DNA of 64,000 bases from Adiantum capillus-veneris (Eukaryota; Streptophyta; Polypodiopsida; Polypodiales; Pteridaceae): assembly GCA_014529385.2 (NCBI GenBank), contig CM043961.1:17352978-17416977 (forward strand). The letters are read 5' to 3'. Made by a program: the position numbers and the translations under genes. The stretch's first letter is position 1; every line of letters starts with the position of its first letter. Positions 38,301 to 50,300 of the stretch are shown here, one piece after another. Below the pieces are notes generated by a model. The model had not been told where the DNA came from. It did not search any database and worked only from the letters and a program-made list of their open reading frames with translations.

Positions 38301-41300
38301 TGCATCGTAAATAGTACAAAATATCGCATTTAGACCCTTCTGCAACAAGCATAGAGCCCTTGAGCAATTTCCATGAACCCCAGCAAAGATGGTAGTATAA
38401 TCATGTGCATCTAATTGGCCAACAGATAGTAAACTTTTCGTAATGCTTGGTACAAACCTGACATCATTCAACACAAGCTCTTGACCATTGTTAAGAGCCA
38501 AACGCATGGTATCCATTCCCTCAACATTGTAAGCAAAATTATCACCAAGGTACACCTTGCCATAATTGCTTGCAGTATATGTAGCAAAACACTCCAAAGA
38601 TGGAGTCACATGGAATGAAGTACGAGAGTCCAATATCCAAGATTGGGATAGGCCATCATTAGCACCAAGCAATGCATCAATGACATCTTTCTTCGAGATA
38701 AGCATGTCTGGCATGAAGCTGCAACCAAAATTTCCTCAACGTATGACAACTCCTCAATGACCACACTAGAGGATAGATTTGCTTTCTCAGTATCCTTGGA
38801 GGAATCACGTGCTGATTTTTCCCCTTTCTTCTCCTCTTTCTCCTTCTTATCTTGCATTTCCTTCTTCCTTTCCCGCTCTTTCTTGAAATACCTGCAATCA
38901 GGTTTCTTGTGACCCTTTCTGCCACATTGATAGCAAGTGACATCCTTATCCTTTGTCTTGCTCTTACTTCTATTTTGAGTCCTGTTACCCGCATCACGCT
39001 TATGATTTCTTCCCTTGCATTATAAGCAGAACTGCCACCTTCCCCACTAGACTTGCGTCTAATCTCTTCATTGAGAATAGACCCTCTCACACCGTCATAC
39101 GTGAGGGTGGGACTGTTACTCAAGGGGTTTCCCAAGTATCTGGCAATGTCATAAGCAAGAAAATAGCTTTCAGCTTATCATCGAATTGCTGCAGCCCACT
39201 GTGCTGCAAACTGACTCAATACACCTGTAAAAGCACTCAAAATGCTCCGAAGCTGACTGCGAGTCATCAAGCTACATATTCACCAACTTTCGTATCAAAT
39301 GCACGTGGTTCACAAGCGTGGTGTTCTCATTATTGGACTTTAGCTTTTGTCATATTGCATAAGCAGAGTCCAAAGGCTCGATGTCCATCAAAATGTCATC
39401 ATTGATAGCCATTTTGATGTAGGCCATAGCCATCTTATTCAACCTGGCCCACTATTCGTCAGACAACCCTTGCGGCTTATTCTCTTCCAATGCATCTTCA
39501 CAATCCTTTAAGAAAAGGATACCTTGCATGTGTTCTTACGAGATAACGAAGCCTTGATCATCGAACCGTTTGATTTCGATCTAACTTTTAGTGTCAGATG
39601 CGGAAGAGGAAGAAGTCATCTTAACTCAACCACAAGTGTGTATACAAGAGAGATGCAATAGGCTGGAAATTTCAGCAAATAGTAGCAACCACAAGACTTT
39701 GTATACAAAGAGCCAAAGTTAATTTACATGAAGCAGTCAAAATCTGAAATTTCAAGTGAAACGTGCAATTTCAAGCACCTGTACTCAGCTTTTCACTCAA
39801 TTTGTCGCGACAAACATCAGTACATGTGATCCCACAACAAGGTACACCTGCATATGATTGTTTTGAACAGCTTGTTTGGGCTGTTTTGGCAGTCTTGGTG
39901 ACCTTTTCGACCCGTGAAGCAAGGGGCTTCGCGATGGAAGCGAAATTGATTGCAGGAGAGCATTTTAACTCGCTGTCAAGCAAACTGCGTAGGGATGTTT
40001 TGAAACCCTAGGGCTCTGATATTAATGGAAAGCGCGAAGCAGAAGGTACCGGTAGGTGCGGGTCGCGATGTAGTGCAGAAGTGGGGCAAGAAGCAGGAGG
40101 CGGAGTGCAACAGAGAAGAAGCGCTAGCAATCGAAAACAGGGAGAGAACTCGTATGTTTTTGGGGAAAACTCAATAAGTGAGTTTTGGGTTTTCCCACTT
40201 TTATTATAAGTGACTTAAAAAAAATGTGTCTAGATTCAATATGAACCTGGACAAAGTATAAAGATGTACAAAAAGGGGTTATTTAGGCCTTTAACCCAAC
40301 AATGGGTATGGTGAGGTGGTTCGTCGACATGTCCATAGGCGGTCTGTGTCACAAATTGGTGACGTGGCGTGCCACAACACACACACACATACATTCCCTT
40401 CTGTTAATGCGTGGCTGTCCATTACACAAATGGTGACCTGGCTGGCTTCAGAGATACCCTAATGGCTGACGCGGCCGGCTGCACTTGGAATTTGTGGAAA
40501 GGATGCCACGTGGCAGCGTGTACGGATCTCCGCGTTTTACGGTGTGGATTGCGGCAGCTTGCGCCAGCTTTTGGTCATTGCTTTTTCTACGCAATGCAAC
40601 GAGAGAGAGGGAGAAGTTCTTGCGTTATTTTAATAAAGCATAGGAGAAAGAGAGAGAGAGAGAGAGCCTTTGCTTTATGAGGGTTTTTAAAACAAGGTTT
40701 TAATTTTCAGCTTTTGACAGCTTTTGAAAGCTTTTGGGCTCTGCTTTTGGCATCCCATGTAACCTTTAAATATGTGAGCAGGCCTCATAACTCATAGCAT
40801 CTGGACGCAGAGGTTGAGTGTGAGCGCCTGTCGGCACTCTTGTACTTTGGACACACATTAATATAAAAAGAAATACCGAAAGGGACGCCAGACTTTGGGG
40901 CCAATATCTCTAGGCATGGAACTCCGCTGGGCGAGTGTCGAATCAATTGTGAATTGTGAACTGATTATTTGTGGTGTCGCGGTAGATTCTCGACTTGGAG
41001 TGTCCAAGTCGGTTACAATGGTATCAGAGCGCGGCCGATTTCTCTCCTATCGGAAATCCGAGCCTTTTTAAGCGGCACTTATAGCGACAAGCAGAGATCA
41101 GTCGACTTCCTCTGCATCCGGAGACGTGGGAAGAGATCACAACGAAGATTCACGCGAGGAGTATGGCCCGCCTCGGCCTACTCAGGCGGAGCTCGAAGAG
41201 ATGGAATGTCGATGATCGATCGGCGATGTAACAAAGATGATGCTCACTTTTGCGAAGGACCCAAAATTTGCAAAATATATGAGCGAGACTTCTTTCGAAG

Positions 41301-44300
41301 AGGTGCACACATAGTGGCGGCAGACCAGAGAACCACCCCTCAAACCGACTCTCAAGAAACCTCCTACTCTGAGGATATAGACAGAGCAAGAATTAGAAGA
41401 GGTGGTATATGCACGATTTGCTCAGCTTTTTGACGCGCAGAACAAAGCTAAAAAGCACGACAAAAAGCAGAAGAAAGGCGCTGACTTCCCGGGTTATTTG
41501 GGTCGTCAGTCTACTTTTGAATCGGTAAGAAAGCAAAAGAAGCGTGTTCGATTTGAAGGAGTACCCAGTTCTTCTTCTTCTTCTTCTTCTTCTTCTTCTT
41601 CTTGTGACAGTTCTTCTAGCTCATTTGACTCGAGCGAAGAAGACAGAAAATGCAAAAAAGTGAAGCAAAAAGCAAAGTTTCGGAAAGGGCAAGAAAAAGA
41701 CAAAGAAGCCTAAATCTCGCCAAGTTGTTGACAGTTCTAGAGAGGACTCTTCTTTAGATAGTTCGGACTCTGATGACAAAAGCTTTTACGCAAAGAAGAA
41801 GAATTTTTATAAAGCCAACCGGTACGACTTTCTGGAAGACAAAAGCAAGAAAGTCCGAGAGTTTAAGGAAGGTGGACAGTGAATTAAATTTGACACGTTT
41901 TTTGGTTATAGATGTGCTTCAAAGGCTTTGTCTTTTATACAGTAGTTTGACATAGCTTTCTTAGGAGGGCATTACTCAGAGCACTCTAAGATTCGGAGGG
42001 CTGCCTCTTATTTTAAGGGAAATGCTTGAACTTGGTGGTCCACGCTTCTATTAAACAAGACAATGCCAGTTAAATGGCTGAAATTCAAAAGGCTTTTTAT
42101 TTCTTCTTGGCTGACTCGAGAGTATGAACGCGACATATGAACTGCTTGGAGCCATCTTCGAATGACCAAGAAGGATACAGTGGACGCTTATTGCAAGAGA
42201 TTCTGGAGCTCTTTTCTACCCACCTCTTCATTTAAGAAGACCTCGTTCAAGGAACAGATTGAGCGGTTTACCTTGGGTCTTCCTAGAGATCTGAGATCAT
42301 TGCTTGGAACAAAAGTCAGCTTCCATGCAGGAGTTCATGAGTCATGCGAAACGGGGTTTTGCCATTCACTCGGGCATTTTGACCTACCCACAGATGAACT
42401 CATGACGCAAAGAGCCGAACAGACTTCGACAAATGAAAGTAGAAAGAGGAAGAGCAATCCGGAAAAGAAAGAAAAGGATGCACGACCCAAACTTACTCCT
42501 CTAGAGAGAGCTCTCTACATCAAGGAGGGGAAGTGCTTTGGATGCGGGGAAACGGGTCATATCTCCGTGAAGTGCCCTAAAAAGGCACAGAAAGAATAGA
42601 ACGACAAGGATGACGAAAGGCGTGAGAGTTCGAGAGCAGACCGGTTGCAGATTGCATGGGTACTGATCCTAGAACGATGGACAAGAGGCAGTTCTAGCGG
42701 TGCCTGGCAGGGACGTATGCATTACACCTGTCATTGGCAAACTTCGGTTGCATTGTCCGGGGTATTTGGAGCATGAGGACTTTTATATAATGCCTTTGGA
42801 AGGCTGTGATGTTCTCTTGGGAACTCCCTGGTACCACAAGAACAACGACGTGGTCGACTATCGGGCGAGGAAAGCGACTTTGACCACGGAGAAGGGCAGA
42901 ACCATTGTACTCGATGTAAAACTTAAAGGCGAGTCTGTCTCTATTGTGTTGGCTTCGCCCATTTCAAAATTAATGAAATCCAGTATGTTTGTTTACTTGA
43001 TCTTTTTGAAAGAGGTGAGTGATGAGGATAGGACAAATATGTTTGCACTTGATAAAGAACGCCAAGATTTTCTCCACTCTCATACCGATTGCTTCTCAGA
43101 AAGGACTACCAGGCGAGTTACCACCCGCTCGTCCTGAAGATCATACCATTGATCTGATACTTGGAAGCACATCACCTAACCGGCCACCTTATCGTGTGAG
43201 CCGAGCCCAGAACGAAGAAATTATGAACCAAGTGGAATACCTCTATCCGTGATTGGCCCGATTTGAAGAATGTCCATGAAGTTAGAAGCTTCTTGGGATT
43301 GTGCTCGTACTACATGGGGTTGATTAGAAACTTTGCAGAGGTTGCTTCCCCTTTGCATATCTTGACACAGAAAGGAGTCCCTTTCTCGTGGGGACCCACG
43401 GAGGTGACTGCCTTTCAGACATTGAAAGAGAAGATGACTACGGGACCAGTTTTGACTTCCCGGACTTGCAGAAGTCATTTGAAGTATATTGTGATGCTTG
43501 TTGTCGTAGTCTGGGTGCGGTCTTAATGCAAGAAGGCCATGTCATTGCTTACGAGAGCCGATTGTTCTCAAGTCGGGAATTGATAGCACAGACATATGAG
43601 AAAGAGCTTTTGGCGGTTATTCATGCTCTTACTCAGTGGCGGCACTACCTACTCGGAGCGGATTTTACTGTCTTTACAGACCATTAGAGTTTACGCTACT
43701 TCTTGTCATCACAGGAGTAGCTATCGGAAAAGCCGATACGGTGGGCGAACATTTTGTCACAGTTGCACTTCCAGAATTGTCCATGTTTAGGGACAGAAGA
43801 ATTTAGTGGCAGGTGCCTTGTCTTGGAAGTTGTTGATTCTGGCTATTTCCGTGATCCACCGTAGGAGCTTTGACGATATGGTCGATCAGTATGCCACAGA
43901 TACAGATTTTGCAGACATTTTTACACGGATACGGGATGGGGAGACAATAGCGGGATATTCCATTCGGGATGGCTACTTGATGAGGATAACCATGTTGTGC
44001 GTTACACAGCCGTTGGGGGAAAAGGTTATATGACCGAATGCCACTGTCCACCTTTTACGGGTCACCGCGGCATTGCTACCACCTTGAAAGGGGTATGCCA
44101 GAAGGTCAAGTTTGACAGGCATAAAGCACCGGGATTGTTAAAGCCTTTGCCCATACCCACCCGCTCCTGGGAAAGTATTGCAATGGATTTCATTTTTGAT
44201 CTCTCGAGAACACAGAGTGGTGACAATGGTTTTGACTGTTATTGACAGATTTAGCAAGCTGACTCATTTCATTCCGGTGAAGAAAACAGTCAAGCCGGAT

Positions 44301-47300
44301 CACTTAGCGGATTGTTTGTGGCCCATATTTCAGATTACATGGCATGCCCGAGACGATTCTCTCCGGCAGGGACTCCAGATTCACGAGTTTGTTTTGGAAT
44401 GCACTTTGGGAGAACATTGGCACGCGGTTGCAGTTTTCGTCATCTTTCCCCCTGCAAACTGACGGGAAATTTGAGATTGCCAATTCAGTGGTTTTAGATT
44501 TATTGAAGTCTTACATCTCGGATCAGAAGACTCAATGGGAAAAGTATCTACCTTTTGTGGAATTTGCCTACAACAACACGATACACTCTTTGGCGGGGAA
44601 GGCGCCATTTAAGATTATTGAAGGTGCTGTGAAGGTTCCACCCTTTCTAAGCACGAAAGATAAAATTTTTGAAGCCGATGAGTACATGCGCGACTTGGAC
44701 ACGGCTTTTGCCAAGCTCCGCGAGGCTTTGCAGAAATCTCAAGAAAGACAGAAAAAGGCAGCAGATCGCCATCATTGTGATTTGAAGTTGAAGGAGAATG
44801 GTTGGGTGCTCTTACGTTTTGCGAAGGCACGCCTAAGAAAGAAAAAGGGAAAGGAAAGGCTTTTTCCAAAGCTTAGTATGAGATACTACCGACCTTTCCA
44901 GATCTCTGAAAAGATCAATGATGTCTCTTTCCGACTAAAACTGCCTGACAGTTGGAGGATTCACAATGTATTTCATGTGAGTCTCTTGAAACCTTTTAAA
45001 GGTGATGTGCCCGAAGATGGGGAGCCTGATGAGCAACCCGAAGTGGAAGAAAACGAGGAGATCCTTGTTCCTGAACAGATTTTGGCACATAATGATAGAA
45101 AGAATAAGGGTAAAGTGAGAAGGCGGTTCTTGGTTGAATTCAAGAACTATCCTGCATTGGATACGAAGTGGATGGAGGAGCAGGACCTAGCAGATACTCC
45201 TTAGATTGTGAACCTTTACCTTGAAGCTTTTGGTTGAGCATAGTCTACTCCAAATGGAACCCCGAATTCAGCTTGGTTGGAGATTTGATGCAGTGGGTTG
45301 CACAAGAGGGGAGTTACTTCGCTCCTTTGTTAACAGATGCTTCGATTTTAGAATACTAGAGTCATTGATGTCTCTGTCACAAAGTGATGACGTGGCGGAC
45401 AACAGAAACCCTAATTTCTGCCAGAAACCATAATTTCCGGAAATCCCAGAGGCGGATTTTTTTTTTTAATTTTATTTTTTTAAATTTTTTTTTGGGAAAT
45501 TTTGAGCGACGCAAATCTCAGCTTTTCGGTTTGATTTGGGAGAAAGAAAGAGAAAAAGAGAACTTGCTTTTTACTGACTCTCATTGAGAGAGAGAGAGAG
45601 AATCTGCTTTTGCTTTGAAGCTTTTGGGGCTCTGCTTTTGGGCATCCCTTGTAACCTTTAAATTAGTGGTGAGGGCCTCACTTCTCAGCGCATCTGGACG
45701 CAGAGTCTGAGAGTGAAACCCTAACTGCTCTCTTGTACTTTGATGATTGATTAATACAAAAAGAAATACCGAAAGGGGCGCCAGTCTTTGGGGCCAATAT
45801 CTCTAGGCACGGAACTTCGCCGGGCCAGTGCAAATCTATTGTGATCTGTGAATTGTTTGAAGTGGTTATTTGGTGCTGTCGTGATTGATTCTTGACTTGG
45901 AGTGTCCAAGTCTGTTACAATGGTATCAGAGCACGGCTGATTTCTCTTCTACAGGAAATCCGATCCCGGAAATTTTTTTCCGCGGCACCTTTGGCTTCAG
46001 GCAATGATCAGTCGACTCCCTCTGCATCTGGAGATGCGGGCAGGGATCACAACGAAGATTCCGGCAGAGAGTATGGCCCGCCTTGGCCTACTTAGGGGGA
46101 GCGGCGAGAGATGGAGCGTCGCCAGTTGATCGGCGATGCAACAAAGATGATGCTCAATTTTGCCAAGGACCCGAAGATGGCAAAATATATGAATCAGATC
46201 TCTTTGGAAGAGGTACAAATGGAGTGGCAGAGAACCACAACACCACTCTCGAAACCCGCTCTCAAGAAACCTTTTGCCTCCAAGAAAATATACGGAGACG
46301 GAACTGGAGAACGTGGTTGATGCACGGATTGCTCAGCTTTTCGACGTGCAAAAGAAAGGCAAAAAGCACGGCAAAAAGAAGAAGAAAGGCACTGACTTCC
46401 CGGGATATTTGGGTCGTCGGTCGACATTTGACAATGCAAAGAAAATTGAAGAAGCGAGTCAAGTTTGAAGACCTACCCAGTTCTTCTTCTTCTTCTTCTG
46501 ATAGTTCTTCTAGCTCCTCGGATTCGAGCGAAGAAGACAGAAAAGGTAAAAAGCGAAGCAAGAAACAAAGCTTCAGAAAGGGCAAGAAAAAGACAAAGAA
46601 GGCTACATCTCGCCCAGAGACTGCCCAGAGACTGACAGTTCTACTGAGGACTCGTCTACAAGACAGCTTTTCGGACGACTTTTGGGTTATTTGAGTTTTT
46701 GGTGATGCCTTTTGGCTTAACCAATGCTCGTGCGACATTTAACCGGATGATGGACATGATTTTTCGAGAGTACATGCTATTTGTTGGCACTTTCTTTGAC
46801 GACATCATTGTTTTCTCCAAGAATGAGGCAGAACACAGAGATCATCTGCTTCAAGTCTTTCAGGCATTACGAGATCACACGTTAGTGATTACTGCAAAGA
46901 AAAGTGAATTTTTCCTACCAGAGATACACTTTTTGGGACACATTGTGTCAGCAGCAGGAGTGCAAATGGACCCGGCCAAGAAATAGATCCGAATGAATGT
47001 TGAATGCCATGTGATGTCCTGTGATGTTTGGTGATGTCCTGTGATGTCGTGTGATGTGACTGTCGATTTTGTACATGTGCTAGATGTGTGTTCCTAGTAC
47101 GTATGTACTAACAGTCAGTGTCTGCTAAGACGGTTTATGGCTTTTGTCGGTTTTGCAGGCGTAATCGCGGTCGATTACAATGCTTTCAAGAGGGGGGTAT
47201 GTCACAAAGTGATGACGTGGCGGACAACAGAAACCCTAATTTCTGCCAAAAACCCTAAAATTCCTGCAAACCCTAATTTCTGCCAGAAACCATAATTTCC

Positions 47301-50300
47301 GGAAATCGCGGAGGCGGAATTTTTTATTTTATTATATTTGTTTTAAAAATTTTGGGAAATTTTGAGCGACGCAAATCTCAAGTTTTCGATTTGATTTGGG
47401 AGTAAGAAAGAGAAAAAGAGAACTTGCTTTTTACTGACTCTCATTGAGAGAGAGAGAGAATCTGCTTTTGCTTTGAAGCTTTTGGGGCTCTGCTTTTGGG
47501 CATCCATTGTAACCTTTAAATTAGTGGTGAGGGCCTCACTTCTCAGAGCATCTGGACGCAGAGTCTGAGAGTGAAACCCTAACCGCTCTCTTGTACTTTG
47601 ATGATTGATTAATACAAAAAGAAATACCGAAAGGGGCGCCAGTCTATGGGGCCAATATCTCTAGGCACGGAACTTCGCCGGGCCAGTGCAAATCTGTTGT
47701 GATCTGTGAATTGTTTGAAGTGGCTATTTGGTGCTGTCGTGATTGATTCTTGACTTGGAGTGTCCAATTCTGTTACAGTCTCTATGAGCTTCAGGGATGC
47801 TGAGAGCTGACAGTATTCTGCTGTATGACTTTATGAAATGGAATTCCGGAATATGAAACTGATTTGTTCTGGACTTGTTTTTAAGTGCAGGAATTGATAG
47901 ACAAAATGAGTGCAACATTTTGGTCTAAATGATTTCGAGTATACATGGTTGCAATAGGGGTTAGTCAATCGGGCATCGATGAGGTCCTGACTGGATCTAC
48001 ATGCGATTGCTAACTACATTGTCGATAAATCATGGTCTAAGATCCGAATGAATGTTGAATGTCATGTGATGTCTTATGATGTAGAGTGATGTCATGTGAT
48101 GTGACTGTCTATTGGTACATGTGCTAGATGTGTGTTCCTAGTGCGTAGGTACTAACAGTCAGTGTCTACTAAGATAGTTTATGGCCTCTATCTATTTTGC
48201 AGGCGTAATCGAGGGCGATTACAATGCTTTCAAGAGGGGGGTGTGTCACAAACTGGTGACATGGCGTGCCACAACACACACACAGACATACATTCCCTGT
48301 TGATAATGACGTGGCTGCCCATTACACGAACGGTGACCTTGGTGGTTGCAGAGAAACCCTAATGGCTGACGTGGCTGGCTGCACTTGGAATCTGCGGAAA
48401 GGATGCCCCGTGGCAGTGTGTATGGATCTCCGCGTTTCAGGCGTGATTTGCAGGAGCTTGCGTCAGCTTTTGGTCATCGCTTTTTCTACGCAATGCAGCC
48501 AGAGAGAGGGAGAAGTTCTTGCTTTATTTTAATAAAGCATAGGAGAAAGAGAGAGAAAGAGCCTTTGCTTTATGAGGGCTTTTAAAACAAGCCTCTTAAG
48601 TTTCAGCTTTGGACAACTTTTGAAAGCTTTTGGGCTCTGCTTTTGGCATCCCATGTAACCTTTAAATATGTGAGCAGGTCTCACAACTCAGAGCATCTGG
48701 AGGCAGAGTCTGAGTGTGAGCGTGTGCCCGCACTGTTGTACCTTGAACACAGATTAATATAAAAAGAAATACCGAAAGGGGCGCGAGACTTTGGGGGCCA
48801 GTATCTCTAGGCACGAAACTCCGCCGGGCCAGTGTCGAATCAATTGTGAATTGTGAACTGTTTTGAAGTGATTATTTGTGGTGTCGCGGTAGATTCTCGA
48901 CTTGGAGTGTCCAAGTCGGTTACAATCCGTGATCCTCCCGGGTGTTCGTTTTAGAAGCTAGGTGGTAGAAATACTCTTGGAGAAAAATAGAGCATATAGC
49001 CTTGCTTGGGCGTGTTTAGGGGCAACTGACATTTCTTGCTAGGTCTCAATGTCTTGCTCTGGTTTGTATTAGCATTTCTCTCATAGAATGTGCCGAGTTT
49101 GGGTCTACTAGGTTGGACGAATGTTTTTCCCTTGTTTTTGGCTAAGCTTATGTGAAGTACTGTCTCGAGTCCGTCTATCAGTAGCCCTACCTTCTTATTG
49201 CTTATGAAATGCACAAAACACTGCACTCTCTCTCTTGTTCTTAGTTATTTCCTATCTAAAGGACGAACTTATTGACAGGTTGGTTTCTTGTTATGGGAAT
49301 CATTTCTCTTGTATTCAGCGGATCCCTTTTGATTTCTTGGAGATTGGCTCATTTCGATTGGCTGTGGACAAGTATATGAGACCCCTGTTGAGGAAGGTAA
49401 TTGTTTCAACGTCATTTTTGTCAATGCTTATTTGATGTCCATGCCACATTCTAATTGTGTTTTCTATGTGAAGGGTGTTCCATCTCTTTTCTCAGATCTC
49501 AAATCTTTGTATGCTCAACCTGGCAAGGTATTGGGATCGTGTGTTTTTCTTGACAAAGATTCGCAAGAAAGCATTCTTTGTGGCTTGATGTACTAGTGTT
49601 AACAATTAGTTGTGCAGGCCGACGTTCTAGAGGAGATTCTGCTCAGTTTTGAAAACTCCCTGAAATCAACGGGAACCTTTCCAGAAAGGTTCTGGAAATT
49701 TTGCATCAGCGCAAGTCGTGCAATGGTTACGTCATAAATATATAATTTAGCCTTTATTGAATTTTAACAACATTCACTTGTTGCAGTTTGGAACAGGAAG
49801 CACCTTCGACTCTGCTATGGACTCTCTTTTTATTGGCACAGGTTTGCGTGTGACTCTAAGATTCATAGTTAGACGACACTTTCATGATATGAAGTTTTTA
49901 GTATCTCTGCTGTGACCTGTCGAACAGCACTTTGATCGAAGGGGTCAGTATGAGAAGGCACTTCAGAAGATTGACGAAGCTATATTGCATACACCAACCG
50001 TGATTGATTTATATTTAGTGAAGGTATCCCACAGACCTGGATTTTCTTTGTCAGGAGGCGAGACCCCTTCACTTCATATCTCGCTTGTTCACTGTAATAA
50101 ATTTTTCAATTATCCGGCAGGGGAGAATTTTTAAACATGCTGGTGATCTAGTAGCAGCTGCAGCGTTGGCAGACGAGGCTCGGTCAATGGATCTTGCAGA
50201 TAGGTTTTTGAATAGTGAATGCGTTAAACGTATGCTGCAAGCTGACCAGGTCGGTCTGACATTATCAAGTATGAAAATATATTTTACCTCAAATAGCGAA

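Larger units (their letters stand above)
35145..40301 (-). mobile_element. Complete Ty1/copia element (copia 2), minus strand
   Basis: LTRs 40026-40301 (5') and 35145-35460 (3'), TGTTGGGTTAAAGG...CTTTCA. Flanks GTGGG (35140-35144) and ATGGG (40302-40306) are a 5-bp duplication with one mismatch. Interior in copia order on the minus strand. Protein resembles copia 1 but the LTRs are unrelated in sequence. Confidence 0.9.
45375..47777 (+). mobile_element. Element B1: deleted chromovirus nested in A, TSD GTCTC
   Basis: LTRs 45375-45919 and 47200-47777; GTCTC at 45370-45374 and 47778-47782. Same family as A, with related 3' UTR and LTR, but the interior is only 1280 bp: gag N-terminal half joined to part of RT. 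Inserted downstream of the chromodomain of A. Confidence 0.93.
40347..48924 (+). mobile_element. Chromovirus (Ty3/gypsy) element A, with nested element B1
   Basis: LTRs 40347-41017 and 48244-48924, TGTCACAAATTGGTGACGTG...GGTTACA. Primer site TGGTATCAGAGC at 41019-41030; purine tract AAGAGGGGGGTG before the 3' LTR. Flanks GTCTG (40342-40346) and ATCCG (48925-48929) differ by two transitions, so the duplication is doubtful. Gag, protease, RNase H, integrase and chromodomain are recognisable; most of RT is deleted. Confidence 0.88.
1372..49318 (+). other. Giant NAA15 intron (47,947 bp) filled with nested transposons
   Basis: It begins GTATTC after codon AAG and ends TTGTATTCAG before codon CGG. 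Both flanking exons are phase 0 and adjacent in the known protein family (the Ala-Val-Lys / Arg-Ile-Pro junction). No other gene with an intact frame is seen inside. Copia, gypsy, LINE and hAT-like elements on both strands occupy most of it. Confidence 0.9.

Noticed and set aside
45384-45587. Short frame in the B1 LTR
   Set aside because: Lies wholly inside an LTR and is not conserved as protein among LTR copies.
40342-48929. Clean target duplication for element A
   Set aside because: GTCTG and ATCCG match at only three of five positions; I do not claim it, although both differences are transitions.
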